A stretch of 64,000 nucleotides of DNA from Deltaproteobacteria bacterium (GTDB lineage Bacteria > Desulfobacterota > Dissulfuribacteria > Dissulfuribacterales > QOAL01), in NCBI GenBank assembly GCA_015493475.1, contig WGDC01000089.1, forward strand, positions 1 to 64,000. Reading direction: 5' to 3'. Numbering within the stretch: the stretch's first letter is position 1; each line of letters opens with the position of its first letter. This document shows, in pieces, positions 44,553 to 54,905 of this stretch. The position numbers and the translations under genes are program-made. The notes under the pieces were generated by a model. It searched no databases and was not told the origin of the DNA. It was given only the letters and a program-made list of their open reading frames with translations.

Positions 44553-45187
44553 CGGCAGTACCCCTTCAGGAAGGCATCTTCTCTCTTGTAAAAAATTACC
44601 TTGTTCTGCGGTGAAATACTCTTTCCAAACGGACACCAAGGCCGGTGAAACCGCAATGACCTCTTGTTCCCTATGTAATAAGGCTCCAAGGTTGTAAACC
44701 TTATGCCCCAAATACCCTTTTTGAGCATTATAGCACTTCTCTGGGCAGAAAGAAGTCGTTTTGCGTACGTGTCCGGGCGTGCAAAAAAACAGACGTGAGC
44801 AAGCCCGTTTTTAACAAGGAGCTCGCTTACAAGTTTTCCGTTCAACAGGAAGACATGGGCAAGCAACCTGCCAAACCTGTCATGAGACCTTTTCAGTGGC
44901 ACCAGGATCTCTATGGTCTTTCCCTCTACAAGACTCCGGTTGAACCGTGCAGCAGCCTCTCCGAGAGGCTCTCCCTCAGCATCCCCGTGGCGGATTTCCG
45001 GGGCGTTTATCTCTAAGTACCTCACCTTCCTGCCGTCTGACAGAACGATAGTGTCGCCGTCGATTACATGCCTGCAAAATACACGCTGGCGCCGGGCATC
45101 GCCTCTCGATGCGCAGCCAAGCAACAACGCCGCAAAAAAAAGCATGAGCCATGACAGTCTACCTGTCCTGCGGGAAGAAGAAGCCAC
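44531..45187 (-). CDS. Thermonuclease-like lipoprotein with C-terminal Ada-type Cys domain
   Basis: A 218-residue lipoprotein (LLLGC, C25). Residues 38-150 match staphylococcal-nuclease-type domains, with HVIDGDTI and the Arg-Glu-Arg catalytic trio in VRYLEINAPE and RFGRLLAH. The last 45 residues (FHRPWCP, then GYCRCKKC) look like an Ada-type zinc-binding Cys domain. An extracytoplasmic nuclease tethered to a membrane is the best guess. It follows purC by 6 bases and overlaps the deacetylase gene. Confidence 0.8.
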   Translation of the reverse strand: MASSSRRTGRLSWLMLFFAALLLGCASRGDARRQRVFCRHVIDGDTIVLSDGRKVRYLEINAPEIRHGDAEGEPLGEAAARFNRSLVEGKTIEILVPLKRSHDRFGRLLAHVFLLNGKLVSELLVKNGLAHVCFFARPDTYAKRLLSAQRSAIMLKKGIWGIRFTTLEPYYIGNKRSLRFHRPWCPFGKSISPQNKVIFYKREDAFLKGYCRCKKCLP

Positions 45188-45193
45188 TTACAA

Positions 45194-46090
45194 TCACCGG
45201 CCCTTTAGCTCTTTACCAGTGATACGCCTGTACGCCTCGAGGTAACGCTTGCGGGTCTTTTCTATAATGTCTTCGGGAAGACTTGGTGCTGGCGGCCTTT
45301 TGTTCCATCCTATGGATTCCAGGTAATCCCTGACGAACTGCTTATCAAAACTTGGCTGTGGACCTCCTGGCCTGTAGGAATCGACAGGCCAGAATCTTGA
45401 CGAGTCTGGAGTAAGCACCTCGTCGATGAGGCAAAGAACCCCGTCTATAAAACCAAACTCGAACTTGGTATCCGCGATAATTATTCCCCTTGTCAGGGCA
45501 TAGTCCGCCGCGTCCTTGTATATTGAAAGGCTGATCTTCCTGGCCCTCTCGGCGGTGCTCCTGCCCACGATCTCGCACGCCCTTTCAAAATCTATATTCT
45601 CATCGTGCTGACCAACATCTGCTTTGGTAGATGGAGTAAATATAGGCTCTGGGAGTTTTGCCGACTCCTCCATCCCTTCAGGAAGCCTGATACCACAAAC
45701 TGTTCCTGTACGCTGATACTCCTTCCACCCCGAACCACTAATATATCCCCTCACAATGCATTCCATTGCTATGGGCCTGGCCTTTTTCACTATGACGCTT
45801 CTGCCTTCGAGCAGTTCCCGGTAGGGCGCAAGCTCAGCAGGAAACCTTGCCGCATCCGATTCAATAATATGATTGGGCACCATACGCCTTAACCTTTCGA
45901 ACCAGAAAAGCGATATCTCGGTAAGTACCTTTCCCTTGTCGGGAACAGGCTCCCCGAACACGACATCAAAGGCGGAAAGGCGATCCGTGGCCACCATGAG
46001 AATGTTGTCTCCGCACCTGTACAGGTCACGGACCTTCCCCCTATGAACCAGTTCAAGCCCCTTAATGTCCGTTTTGTAAACTGCCTCCAC
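45194..46090 (-). CDS. purC: Phosphoribosylaminoimidazole-succinocarboxamide synthase
   Basis: The seventh step of purine synthesis, joining aspartate to CAIR. It has [11 protein letters not shown], the ATP-binding [14 protein letters not shown], and the conserved [12 protein letters not shown] segment. The start is a GTG at 46090 because AAAGGAGG lies 7-8 bases before it; an ATG at 46129 would overlap the upstream gene. About 298 residues, the longer SAICAR synthase type. It sits in a trp-led transcript after the NapH-like gene. Confidence 0.92.
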   Translation of the reverse strand: MEAVYKTDIKGLELVHRGKVRDLYRCGDNILMVATDRLSAFDVVFGEPVPDKGKVLTEISLFWFERLRRMVPNHIIESDAARFPAELAPYRELLEGRSVIVKKARPIAMECIVRGYISGSGWKEYQRTGTVCGIRLPEGMEESAKLPEPIFTPSTKADVGQHDENIDFERACEIVGRSTAERARKISLSIYKDAADYALTRGIIIADTKFEFGFIDGVLCLIDEVLTPDSSRFWPVDSYRPGGPQPSFDKQFVRDYLESIGWNKRPPAPSLPEDIIEKTRKRYLEAYRRITGKELKGR

Positions 46091-46104
46091 GATATCTCCT
46101 CCTT

Positions 46105-47472
46105 TCACGCTACCGGAATCATCAAACACATATAGGATAAGCCCGTGATCAATACCAGAGCGGCCACCAGGACCACGCGCCGCATGGGCACAATCCCTTC
46201 AAATTCCTGAAACGCCAACCGGTATAACACATATATACAAGCCGCCACTGAACTCAACAGGATAAAGATATTCATTATGGGAAACGTCATGGGCGGAACG
46301 CTGAAGGTCAGCCCAAGCAAGGAATCCACGGAAAACTGCCTCCCTATGGTCGGGAAAAACCCGGGGGCGTACCGTAGAGCATAATCCAAGCGGTAGGCCA
46401 GCTCCCCCGCAAAGGCCATTGGCACAAGTATCGGGACCATGGGAGAAAACTTTCCGAAAAGCTCGTCCTCGGTAATTCCAAAAAAAAGGGCACCGAGCCT
46501 TATTATCACGAATACGTAAAAAAAACCGGCGGCGAGCATGGCTGAACAGACGAGCATGTCATCTAAGCCGTTTAGTCGCCCAACGTGGACAAAAAAAAAT
46601 GGGCTGTCCTCATAAAATCGTACTAACTGGGATCCCATCAGAAAAGGAATAATGTAGGAACAGGTGATAAACCTTCCCTTGTTCAACACCAGTTCCTTGA
46701 AGGGACTTCTCAGGTTGAGCATTGGGGAATCCTTGTCGCAAAGGCTCAGGCAGTGACCGCAGATAAGGCAGTCCAGATTGTTGCGCACGTTGAACGCCCC
46801 AAGAAACACGGGGCAACCCCTACGTTCCTGTGTGCCTCTTTTACAGGCAAACGTCCTGCACTTCTTGCATTTTTCAAAGTCGGCCCTGAATTCAAGCATG
46901 GACAGGGTCGAGCCTACCCCTATGAGTCTCCCCATGGGACACAGGTACCTGCACCAAGCCTGCATGGGAAAAAGCAGGGATGTGAGGGTTGCGCCGGACA
47001 GAATGGCGAGGATCAGGAGGGCCGTTCCCCTTGGAGACTCCTTGATGCCTGTTGATTCCTCTATCCAGAGAATGATGCAAAGGAGTATGACGGAGAGATA
47101 GGGGGAATTCTTCCGGAGAAAGCGCGGGACCTTCAGATTCAGGCAGAACCCCAAGCCCTGGGCAAGCCTCCCAATGCCCGGAAAGGGGCAGAAACCGCAC
47201 CACATCCTTCCCACAAAGAACCATGTCAGTACTATTGTCGGCCACCAGACCCCCCAGGACAGGTAAATAATGCAGTTTTCCCCAGGGTCTTGGGGCCCAA
47301 AAAGGCCAACGAAGATAATAAAGGCGAAGGCCAGGTCCCCGAAGGTCCTGAGGAACCGGTGCAGGCGTCTCCTTTCAAAAAAACGTCTGAGACCAGGAAA
47401 AACTGCGAAGAGGTCAATGGTTTCGTCCGGTGCCCTATCAAAGATGATTCTTATGGCCCTTTTGAGGAACAA
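46105..47472 (-). CDS. NapH/CcoG-like polyferredoxin membrane protein
   Basis: A 455-residue inner-membrane protein with several transmembrane segments and multiple Cys clusters: [20 protein letters not shown]...CKRG and [11 protein letters not shown]. It resembles the NapH/YccM family that passes electrons from quinol or ferredoxin to periplasmic partners. The proper partner is not encoded nearby. It begins with TTG 47472, 9 bases after trpA, with an AAAGGGG close upstream, so the start codon is less certain. Its placement between trpA and purC is unexplained. Confidence 0.78.
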   Translation of the reverse strand: MFLKRAIRIIFDRAPDETIDLFAVFPGLRRFFERRRLHRFLRTFGDLAFAFIIFVGLFGPQDPGENCIIYLSWGVWWPTIVLTWFFVGRMWCGFCPFPGIGRLAQGLGFCLNLKVPRFLRKNSPYLSVILLCIILWIEESTGIKESPRGTALLILAILSGATLTSLLFPMQAWCRYLCPMGRLIGVGSTLSMLEFRADFEKCKKCRTFACKRGTQERRGCPVFLGAFNVRNNLDCLICGHCLSLCDKDSPMLNLRSPFKELVLNKGRFITCSYIIPFLMGSQLVRFYEDSPFFFVHVGRLNGLDDMLVCSAMLAAGFFYVFVIIRLGALFFGITEDELFGKFSPMVPILVPMAFAGELAYRLDYALRYAPGFFPTIGRQFSVDSLLGLTFSVPPMTFPIMNIFILLSSVAACIYVLYRLAFQEFEGIVPMRRVVLVAALVLITGLSYMCLMIPVA

Positions 47473-47481
47473 ACCCCTTTC

Positions 47482-48288
47482 CTACTTTCCCGTGGCTTCC
47501 TTGAGCCTTGCCACGAAGCCGCCAACAGCCTTTATGGCTGATTCCGGGCCATTTTTTTCAAACTCCTGGTGAAGCATCCTTACTATGGCGCTTCCCACTA
47601 TTATGCCGTCGGCCGAATCCCTGAGGCCCCTGACCTGCTCCGGACTTGATATGCCAAAACCCACTGCCACGGGCCTCTTTGAACAGCCCTTGACGTTTTT
47701 GAGCCCCTCGGCAAGCTCCATTGGAAGCTCTGCCCGTGCCCCTGTTATACCAAGCACCGACACGTAGTATATGAAACCGGCAGATGCCCTCGCAATCTTT
47801 TTTACACGCTCAGTGGGAGTGTTGGGAGCAACGAGCAGGATATTGGCAATTCCATGCTTACGAGCCGCCCTTCTCCATGCATCGGACTCCTCGAGAGACA
47901 AATCGGGCACTATGGCACCATCTATGCCAACCTTGGCAGCAAGGTCTGCAAATTCTTCAAGCCCCATTTTAAGAATCGGGTTGTAATATCCCATGAGCAC
48001 AAGTGGTATATCCGTCCTTTGCCTTATCCTCTTTACCACGTCAAGAAACGCCTTCGGATTCATACCGCCTTCCAGGGCCCGGAAACTTGCCGCCTGAATG
48101 GTGGGCCCGTCTGCAAGGGGGTCAGAAAAGGGAAGACCAAGCTCTACTATGTCTGCCCCCTGACGGGCCATCTCGACAACTACCTCAACCGTGACGTCGG
48201 GATTGGGATCACCGGCCGTCACAAAGGGGATGAGGGCGCTTTCGCCTTTTCTGCCAAGCTCCTTGAAACACCTGTCAATTCTGTTCAT
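47482..48288 (-). CDS. trpA: Tryptophan synthase alpha subunit
   Basis: Cleaves indole-3-glycerol phosphate to indole and G3P for the beta subunit. [15 protein letters not shown] holds the catalytic Glu and Asp; the [10 protein letters not shown] loop is also present. 268 residues. It overlaps trpB by 14 bases and is the last trp gene. Confidence 0.94.
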   Translation of the reverse strand: MNRIDRCFKELGRKGESALIPFVTAGDPNPDVTVEVVVEMARQGADIVELGLPFSDPLADGPTIQAASFRALEGGMNPKAFLDVVKRIRQRTDIPLVLMGYYNPILKMGLEEFADLAAKVGIDGAIVPDLSLEESDAWRRAARKHGIANILLVAPNTPTERVKKIARASAGFIYYVSVLGITGARAELPMELAEGLKNVKGCSKRPVAVGFGISSPEQVRGLRDSADGIIVGSAIVRMLHQEFEKNGPESAIKAVGGFVARLKEATGK

Positions 48289-49501
48289 CTTCCTTACCCC
48301 CCTTGAAGATATCCCTTACCGTTGCCACATCCTTATCGCCTCTGCCAGAGAGATTCACGAGAACCGTGCTCCCCTCAGAAAGAGTGGGAACGAGTTTCCT
48401 GAGGTAGGCGATGGCATGGGCGCTTTCGAGTGCCGGGATGATACCCTCTGTTTCCGAAAGGAGCCTGAACCCCTCAAGGGCCTCCTCGTCGTCTATTGTG
48501 TAATACTCCGCCCTGCCAGAGTCCTTGAACAGGGAATGCTCGGGCCCAACACCCGGATAGTCCAACCCAGGGGCTACAGAGTGCGCTCCCTTTATCTGTC
48601 CCCATTTGTCCTGAAGCAGGTAACTCATGGTCCCGTGAAGCACCCCTGGATCTCCACATGTCAGGGTAGCGGAATGGTACTCAGTATCCACCCCAAGGCC
48701 GGCGGCCTCAACACCTATCAGCCGCACTTCCCTTTCCCTTGCGAAGGGATAGAATATACCCATTGCATTACTGCCGCCTCCCACACAGGCCACCACAACA
48801 TCAGGAAGACCTACACCTGCCCGCCTAAGCTGAGCGCGCGCCTCCCTGCCAATCACGCTTTGAAAGTCCCGGACCATCACCGGGTACGGATGGGGTCCAA
48901 CAACAGAACCAATTATGTAATGGGTTGTCTCAACATTGCTTACCCAGTCCCTAATAGCCTCGTTTATCGCATCTTTAAGTGTCTTGGTTCCAGAATCGAC
49001 AGGAACAACTCTAGCACCAGTAAGCTCCATTCGGAACACGTTCATGGCCTGGCGTACGGTATCCTTCCTTCCCATGTACACTACGCACTCAAGCCCCATT
49101 AGAGCTGCTGCGGTAGCGGTCGCTACGCCGTGCTGGCCAGCGCCTGTCTCAGCGATTATACGTCTTTTGCCCATCTGCATGGCGAGAAGTATCTGCCCGA
49201 TTGTGTTGTTTATCTTGTGCGCACCTGTATGGGTCAGGTCTTCTCGCTTCAAGAATATCCTGCACTTGCCTCCTAGGGCCTCAGAAAGGCGTTTCGCCTC
49301 GTAAAGGGCCGTAGGACGCCCAACATAATCCCTAAGAATGGATGAGAACTCCTCTTTGAACTCCCGGCTCCTTCTCGCCTTCTTGTAGGCTGCTTCAAGC
49401 TCCGTGATGGCCGGTATCAAGGTCTCTGGAACGAAACGTCCTCCGAAAATACCAAAATGGCCCTTCCTGTCCGGCTGCGTAACAAATCTTGTCCTTTTCA
49501 C
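48275..49501 (-). CDS. trpB: Tryptophan synthase beta subunit
   Basis: PLP-dependent condensation of indole with serine. The cofactor lysine is in [21 protein letters not shown] lines the active site, and [10 protein letters not shown] binds the phosphate. 408 residues with a GTG start; AAGG stands nearby. A 107-base gap with a small hairpin separates it from trpF. Confidence 0.94.
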   Translation of the reverse strand: MKRTRFVTQPDRKGHFGIFGGRFVPETLIPAITELEAAYKKARRSREFKEEFSSILRDYVGRPTALYEAKRLSEALGGKCRIFLKREDLTHTGAHKINNTIGQILLAMQMGKRRIIAETGAGQHGVATATAAALMGLECVVYMGRKDTVRQAMNVFRMELTGARVVPVDSGTKTLKDAINEAIRDWVSNVETTHYIIGSVVGPHPYPVMVRDFQSVIGREARAQLRRAGVGLPDVVVACVGGGSNAMGIFYPFAREREVRLIGVEAAGLGVDTEYHSATLTCGDPGVLHGTMSYLLQDKWGQIKGAHSVAPGLDYPGVGPEHSLFKDSGRAEYYTIDDEEALEGFRLLSETEGIIPALESAHAIAYLRKLVPTLSEGSTVLVNLSGRGDKDVATVRDIFKGGKEDEQN

Positions 49502-49608
49502 CTTCGCACCTTGCTCCTTGCATTAATATATGGCCGCCACGGGGAAAATGCCCTCTATGCCCCCCTCCTTGCACGGGAGGCGGAAACTGATAATCGGGGC
49601 CACGGGCC

Positions 49609-50256
49609 TTACGAGTCTGCTACCCTTTTGGCGACCTCGTTAACCTTATTGATAAATTCTCTTATAAGTTTCCTGTCCTTTCTTCCCGGGGCAGTTTCAA
49701 CCCCTGAACTAACGTCCACCCCAAAGGGCCTTACCATAGCGACAGCCTCGGCAACGCTCGAGCTGTCAAGGCCGCCAGCCAAAAGAACCGGCATTTCTAC
49801 CTCTTCCACCACTTCTCTTGCTATATCCCAGTCGAATGCCTTTCCCGTCCCACCATGCGCCTTGGACGACCAGCTATCCACGAGAACCGCCCGTACACTG
49901 GCTCGGTAGGCCCTTATCTCCTTCACAACGGAGACGTCCCTGACCCGGAAGGCCTTTATGGCCCTAGGCATAAAGGCCCTGCAGTAACCGGGATCCTCTT
50001 CCCCGTGAAACTGGACAAGATCAAGTCCGCAGTAATCTATCAGGTCCCTCACCCTGTCGTGGGATTCGTTTACGAAGACCCCGACGCTCTCCACAAAAGG
50101 CGGCAGGCACGAGACTATTTCCCGTACCCTGTCTCGGCTGATATGGCGCGGGCTTTTTTCTGCAAACACAAAGCCAACCGCGTGGGCGCCAGAGCGAACC
50201 GCAGCCTTTGCATCTTCGGGATCGGTAATTCCGCAAATCTTGATACGCACAGGCAA
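49609..50256 (-). CDS. trpF: Phosphoribosylanthranilate isomerase
   Basis: Isomerises PRA to CdRP in tryptophan synthesis. The catalytic Cys is in KICGITDPEDA, and LLAGGLDSSSV and GVDVSSGVE are the phosphate-binding segments. 215 residues, and not fused to trpC as in E. coli. It starts 5 bases after trpC. Confidence 0.93.
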   Translation of the reverse strand: MPVRIKICGITDPEDAKAAVRSGAHAVGFVFAEKSPRHISRDRVREIVSCLPPFVESVGVFVNESHDRVRDLIDYCGLDLVQFHGEEDPGYCRAFMPRAIKAFRVRDVSVVKEIRAYRASVRAVLVDSWSSKAHGGTGKAFDWDIAREVVEEVEMPVLLAGGLDSSSVAEAVAMVRPFGVDVSSGVETAPGRKDRKLIREFINKVNEVAKRVADS

Positions 50257-50261
50257 TATTT

Positions 50262-51029
50262 CTAATGCCCCTTCAGTTCCCTGATCTTTGCAGGCCTGTC
50301 ACCTGATCTCACGAGGCTCTCTCCAACAAGAACAGCCTGTATGTTGCCGGATTGGAGTCTTTCTATATCATCAAAGCCCTTTATGCCGCTTTCGCTCACA
50401 ACCGGTATATCTGTAGGGATAACTTTTCTGACCCGTAGGCTGGTGTCGAGGCTTACTGAAAAATCCTTTAGGTTCCGGTTATTTATGCCAATTAACTCTG
50501 CTCCCGCCTCCATTGCCTCCTCTGCTTCGTACTCGTCATGCACCTCCACAAGGCAATCCATCCCCAGCTCCCGGGCATGGAGAATTAGCTCTTCCAACAG
50601 GGACCTGTCAAGAACTGCGCATATCAGCAAAATTGCATCCGCTCCCCACAAAACCGCCTCATCTACTTGCAGGTGATCTATAATGAAATCCTTCCTCAGG
50701 ACTGGAAGGCCGCAGGCCTGCCGAGCGTCAAGAAGATAACTCAGGGCTCCCTGGAAAAATATTTTATCAGTTAGAACGGACATCCCGTCAGCACCGCCTT
50801 CTTCGTACTCCATGGCGAGCCTTGCCGGTTCGAACTCGGGACAAATGAGACCCCTTGAAGGACTCGCCTTTTTCGCCTCTGCTATCAGGCCCACGGGCCT
50901 GCCTTTGAGAAGCCTTTTAATAAACCCCCTTCTCGGACCTGTTTCAATGCCGGGGCTGGAGATTCCATCCTTTTTAAGGGCATTAACCTCCACCCTTTTG
51001 TGTTCAACAATCCTGTCGAGAATATTCAT
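50262..51029 (-). CDS. trpC: Indole-3-glycerol phosphate synthase
   Basis: Forms indole-3-glycerol phosphate from CdRP. The AEAKKASPSRG motif with the catalytic Lys, VLRKDFIID and IGINNRNLKDF are all present, and the C-terminal SESGIK phosphate motif follows. 255 residues. It overlaps trpD by 4 bases. Confidence 0.93.
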   Translation of the reverse strand: MNILDRIVEHKRVEVNALKKDGISSPGIETGPRRGFIKRLLKGRPVGLIAEAKKASPSRGLICPEFEPARLAMEYEEGGADGMSVLTDKIFFQGALSYLLDARQACGLPVLRKDFIIDHLQVDEAVLWGADAILLICAVLDRSLLEELILHARELGMDCLVEVHDEYEAEEAMEAGAELIGINNRNLKDFSVSLDTSLRVRKVIPTDIPVVSESGIKGFDDIERLQSGNIQAVLVGESLVRSGDRPAKIRELKGH

Positions 51030-52066
51030 GATGCTCCGGCTGCCACGTTGGTAATACGAACAAGGTTAGAAAGGACTTCCCCCGCCCTGCCCGAGTCTAT
51101 GCTTTCCTTGGCAAGCCGCGCAGCGTCCACAAGGGTTGCGGCCTTGCCTGCAAGATATATGGCTGCGGCTGCGTTCATTACGACCATGTCTCTTTTGGGC
51201 CCCTTTTCACCTTCTAGTACCATGCGGGCGATGCGTGCATTTTCTTCCGGTCCACCGCCCATGATTTCCTTGGTCTCCGCCTCCTTGATATCAAAATCAG
51301 CAGGTCTTGTCTCAAAAACCCTTACCTGGCTTCCATCCCATTCAGCCACAAGGGAAGGCCCCGAGATGGAAAGCTCGTCCATGCCGCCATGCCCGTGCAC
51401 CACCCAGGCCCTTCTCGCACCGAGTCGGCCAAGCACCCGGGCCATCTTTTCACACAGCCTGCCATGATAAACACCCATAAGTTCAACCTGTGCCCCGGCA
51501 GGGTTTGTAAGTGGCCCGAGAACATTAAAGAGGGTTCGTATCCCCATTTCCTTCCTAGGCCCAATAACGTTTTTCATGGACAGATGCAGACTCGGGGCAA
51601 AGAGAAAACCGAGGCCGATATTCTCAATACACCTTTCCACTACCGAAGGAGAAACATCAAGTTTCACACCAAGTTCCTCGAGAAGATCAGCACTACCAGA
51701 TTTCGAAGACACGGAACGGTTACCATGCTTTGCCACCCTTAACCCGGCCCCTGCCGCCACGAACGCGGCAGTTGTAGACACATTGAACGTCCCGCTCATA
51801 TCGCCGCCAGTTCCAACGATATCTACGAGAAACTCCCCCTTCTCTATCCGGGGAGAGATGGTAACGGCCTTCTGTCTCATAACCAGCGCAGCGCCTGAGA
51901 TCTCCTCCACGCTCTCACCCTTCATTCTGAGGGCTGTAAGGAGTGCGCCTATCTGGGCTGGGGTCGCCCGTCCCTCCATTATCTCCCCCATCACGTCACG
52001 CATATCGCTTCCGGCAAGGTCTTTCCCATCTACCACCTGTTGCAATGCCTTGATCATTTTACTCAT
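51026..52066 (-). CDS. trpD: Anthranilate phosphoribosyltransferase
   Basis: Transfers phosphoribosyl from PRPP to anthranilate. The VGTGGDMSGTFNVST motif binds PRPP, and KHGNRSVSSKSGSAD binds anthranilate and pyrophosphate. 346 residues, not fused to trpG. Six bases separate it from trpG. Confidence 0.94.
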   Translation of the reverse strand: MSKMIKALQQVVDGKDLAGSDMRDVMGEIMEGRATPAQIGALLTALRMKGESVEEISGAALVMRQKAVTISPRIEKGEFLVDIVGTGGDMSGTFNVSTTAAFVAAGAGLRVAKHGNRSVSSKSGSADLLEELGVKLDVSPSVVERCIENIGLGFLFAPSLHLSMKNVIGPRKEMGIRTLFNVLGPLTNPAGAQVELMGVYHGRLCEKMARVLGRLGARRAWVVHGHGGMDELSISGPSLVAEWDGSQVRVFETRPADFDIKEAETKEIMGGGPEENARIARMVLEGEKGPKRDMVVMNAAAAIYLAGKAATLVDAARLAKESIDSGRAGEVLSNLVRITNVAAGAS

Positions 52067-52072
52067 GGAGGA

Positions 52073-52639
52073 TCAACCTGTTTCAAGAAAATTTTTTAGA
52101 AGCCTGTTCCCCTCCGGGGTAAGAATGGATTCCGGGTGGAACTGCACGCCTTCCACCCTCAGCTCTCTATGCCTCAACCCCATGAGTTCGTCCCTTTCAG
52201 ACCATGCCGTCGCCTCGAGACATGCCGGAAGGCTCTTTTCCTCAACTACTAGGGAATGGTAACGCATGGCCTCGAAGGGATTCGGAAGCCCCTCAAAAAC
52301 TCCCCTGCCATCATGCCTTATCATGGAGGTCTTTCCATGCATCAGCCTTTCCGCACGCACCACCTTGCCGCCAAAGGCGTAACCGATTGACTGATGACCG
52401 AGACACACCCCGAGAATGGGAATCTTTCCCGCAAAGTATTTAATGGCGTCAACCGATATGCCCGCCTCCCTTGGGGTGCATGGCCCTGGAGAAATAAGCA
52501 GGTGGGATGGAGAAAACCTTTCTATATCTACGACAGCTATCTCGTCGTTTCTGAACACCTTCAGCTCCGCGCCAAGCTCTCCGAGAGCCTGGACAAGATT
52601 GTACGTGAACGAATCGTAATTATCTATGAGAACTATCAT
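52073..52639 (-). CDS. trpG: Anthranilate synthase component II (glutamine amidotransferase)
   Basis: Class-I amidotransferase feeding ammonia to TrpE. The nucleophile is in [13 protein letters not shown], and the His-Glu pair in [12 protein letters not shown] 52639 ([15 protein letters not shown]) is the family start; a longer frame to 52759 overlaps trpE and is rejected. 188 residues. The same subunit could also serve p-aminobenzoate synthesis. Confidence 0.93.
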   Translation of the reverse strand: MIVLIDNYDSFTYNLVQALGELGAELKVFRNDEIAVVDIERFSPSHLLISPGPCTPREAGISVDAIKYFAGKIPILGVCLGHQSIGYAFGGKVVRAERLMHGKTSMIRHDGRGVFEGLPNPFEAMRYHSLVVEEKSLPACLEATAWSERDELMGLRHRELRVEGVQFHPESILTPEGNRLLKNFLETG

Positions 52640-52689
52640 AACCCGATAACCTAGTTCATAAAATCTGCAAGGGACAGACCCCAGTATGG

Positions 52690-54165
52690 CTATGGCCTTT
52701 GCTTGACATATTCTATGGCCTTCATGAGGGCCTTGCCCTTGTTGATGGTTTCCTCCCACTCGCTTTCAGGGTCTGAATCAGCCACAATACCTGCCCCTGC
52801 CTGGAGGTACAGCCTGTCACTTTTTTGGCAAAGGGTGCGGATTGCAATGGCAAGGTCCATGTTTCCTGCATAATCAAAGTAGCCAACTGCCCCGGCGTAG
52901 GGACCGCGCCTTGCGTGCTCGAGTTCCTCGATTATCTCCATGGCCCTTATTTTAGGCGCACCGGACACCGTTCCTGCAGGAAAACACGCCCTGAACACAT
53001 CAAACATGTCGAAGCCAGGCCCAAGCCTTCCCACAACGTTGCTCACTATATGCATAACGTGAGAGTAACGTTCTATTATCATGAAATCCGTCACCTGAAC
53101 AGAGCCCATCCTGGCCACCTTGCCGACATCGTTCCTGCCAAGATCAACCAACATGACGTGCTCCGCCTTTTCTTTGGGGTCTGATAAAAGCTCCCTTTCA
53201 AGTACCCTGTCTTCCTCATCCGTCCTTCCCCTGGGACGGGTTCCCGCAATGGGACGCAGCTCAATAAGGTCGTCAGTAAGCCGGACAAGGATCTCGGGAG
53301 AAGAACCTATAAGGACTTCGTCACCTAGTTTCAGATAGAAAAGGTAAGGAGACGGGTTTATTCTCCTAACTGCCCTGTAAAGCTCAAAGGGGGGAATCTG
53401 GCTTTTACCTGAAAATCTCTGGGAAAGAACCACCTGAATTATGTCACCGGCCTTAATATATGCCTTGGCATGTTCCACTGCTTCCTTAAACGCATTTCGC
53501 GGCACCTCGGGCTCAAGCTCCGCCCTTAAATCGCTGCCGGTGACTTCCGGATAATTTATACCTGCCCTTACACGCCCTATAAGCTCATCTATCATAGCGC
53601 GCGCCTCATCAAAGGCCCGCCCGGCTGAATCATGCCTGCTGGTCTCGACATTTACTATTATCTTGAGCGTCTGTTTGAGGTTATCCACACAGAGAATGAC
53701 CTCTGGAAACATCAACACGGCATCATTAAAACCCGCCGTGTCTACAAGCTCTACGGGCAGCCTCTCGATAAACCGCACCATATCATAGCCGAGGTAGCCC
53801 ACCGCCCCTCCAGAGAACCTTGGAAGGCCAGCGAACTGCACTGCCTTGAGTGCCCTGAAAAAATTCCTCAGATAATCTATGGGATTCCCGGTTTCGATCT
53901 CTTCTGTGTTCCCGGACTGAAATTCAACCCTTACAGTCCTTCCCTTTATCTTGACTATCCTTAACGGATTTATCCCTATAAAACTGTACCTTCCCCAACG
54001 CTCTCCACCTTCAAGGCTTTCCAGGAGAAAGCAATATTCGCCCGTGGCAACCTTGGAAAACAAGGACACAGGGGTATCAAAATCAATGGCGATCTCCCGC
54101 ATTATGGGAACTATATCATATTTTGGAAACAGATTAGCAAACTCCGTCTGACCTGGACTTAACAT
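52690..54165 (-). CDS. trpE: Anthranilate synthase component I
   Basis: Makes anthranilate from chorismate and ammonia. The N-terminal LLES motif, which forms part of the tryptophan feedback site, is intact. The C-terminal chorismate-binding domain has [11 protein letters not shown] and [16 protein letters not shown]. 491 residues. It is first in the minus-strand trp operon and faces a promoter-like region at 54226-54254. I see no tryptophan-rich leader peptide, so control may rest mainly on feedback inhibition. Confidence 0.95.
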   Translation of the reverse strand: MLSPGQTEFANLFPKYDIVPIMREIAIDFDTPVSLFSKVATGEYCFLLESLEGGERWGRYSFIGINPLRIVKIKGRTVRVEFQSGNTEEIETGNPIDYLRNFFRALKAVQFAGLPRFSGGAVGYLGYDMVRFIERLPVELVDTAGFNDAVLMFPEVILCVDNLKQTLKIIVNVETSRHDSAGRAFDEARAMIDELIGRVRAGINYPEVTGSDLRAELEPEVPRNAFKEAVEHAKAYIKAGDIIQVVLSQRFSGKSQIPPFELYRAVRRINPSPYLFYLKLGDEVLIGSSPEILVRLTDDLIELRPIAGTRPRGRTDEEDRVLERELLSDPKEKAEHVMLVDLGRNDVGKVARMGSVQVTDFMIIERYSHVMHIVSNVVGRLGPGFDMFDVFRACFPAGTVSGAPKIRAMEIIEELEHARRGPYAGAVGYFDYAGNMDLAIAIRTLCQKSDRLYLQAGAGIVADSDPESEWEETINKGKALMKAIEYVKQRP

Positions 54166-54225
54166 TATCTTTTATTCCGTCCTGTCTTCCACTATTTTAT
54201 AAAACTCTCCTTCTATAATATTCGA

Positions 54226-54254
54226 TTAATAATATGTTATTGGCAAGGGTTCAA
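54226..54254 (-). promoter_or_regulatory. Possible trp operon promoter
   Basis: Read on the minus strand, TTGAAC (54254-54249), a 17-base spacer and TATTAA (54231-54226) stand about 60 bases before the trpE start. Each box matches the sigma-70 consensus at four of six positions. The short leader contains an AAGGAG and a 6-codon GTG frame with no tryptophan, so no attenuator is apparent. Confidence 0.35.
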
Positions 54255-54845
54255 TGGTGGCGACGGTGATCACAATGCGGCATGTAATCTTTACCAAGAA
54301 TCGAAACGAAACGTGCCAGTTTTTTTCCAGTATTATACGTCCTTTCAAATGCATCTGTCGTCTCCTGCAAGCCCTTTTACCTCCTCCTTTTTTAAGTAAT
54401 ATGTAGAATTTTCCCCATACTTACCAAGCCGTTTTCACTTCCCTTATAGAATTACAAGCCACATAAGGACGGAGATCTACTTTGTAAAAAATGGGGGTCT
54501 TTACCAGCCTCAAGTGGGAAACTATGAACCCCAGTGGCCTTTTGGAACAAGAAACTCGGCCGTATACGGCTGAAGGCCCACGGCATCTTTAATATCCAGA
54601 TGAGCCGGCCCGTGCTTAAGGAACGGGCCCTTAGAGGGCTTTGTTAAAAAGCTCCCACAAAATGGCGCCTGCATGAAAGAATGCCCAGATCCAAAGGTGG
54701 CCGCAAGCTTTTTTCTAATGAGGGGCCTTATTCCTTACTATGCAAGGAGACGCTTTTCCATAGATAAGGGCCTCGAGTCCCTTGAAGTGGTGGATTTTTG
54801 GGTAATGAAAAAGATGCAACAGCTCGCTTGGCTATTTAATCGGTC

Positions 54846-54874
54846 TTGATGCGTTATTCCCTTAGGGGTATAAT
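54846..54874 (+). promoter_or_regulatory. Sigma-70 promoter for the molybdenum cluster
   Basis: TTGATG (54846-54851), a 17-base spacer and a perfect TATAAT (54869-54874). Transcription would start near 54881, about 25 bases before the ATG at 54906, which has AGGGAGG upstream. Confidence 0.6.
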
Positions 54875-54905
54875 GGTCCTTCAAAAAAACAGGGAGGTTT
54901 TTCTC

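Larger units (their letters stand above)
54166..54905. other. Long intergenic region, trpE / molybdenum cluster
   Basis: No confident gene in 740 bases between divergent trpE and the molybdopterin-binding gene. Contents noticed: a possible trp promoter (54226-54254), a 7-bp GC-rich hairpin GGCCCGT/ACGGGCC (54607-54629) without a T-run, and a consensus sigma-70 promoter at 54846-54874. The middle 400 bases resemble degenerate sequence, possibly an old insertion, but I could not identify it. Confidence 0.35.

Noticed and set aside
54166-54225. trp attenuator with leader peptide
   Set aside because: The short frame (GTG to TAA, six codons) contains no tryptophan codon, and no alternative hairpins with a T-run were seen.
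54607-54629. Hairpin GGCCCGT/ACGGGCC as terminator
   Set aside because: No T-run on either strand and no gene ending next to it.
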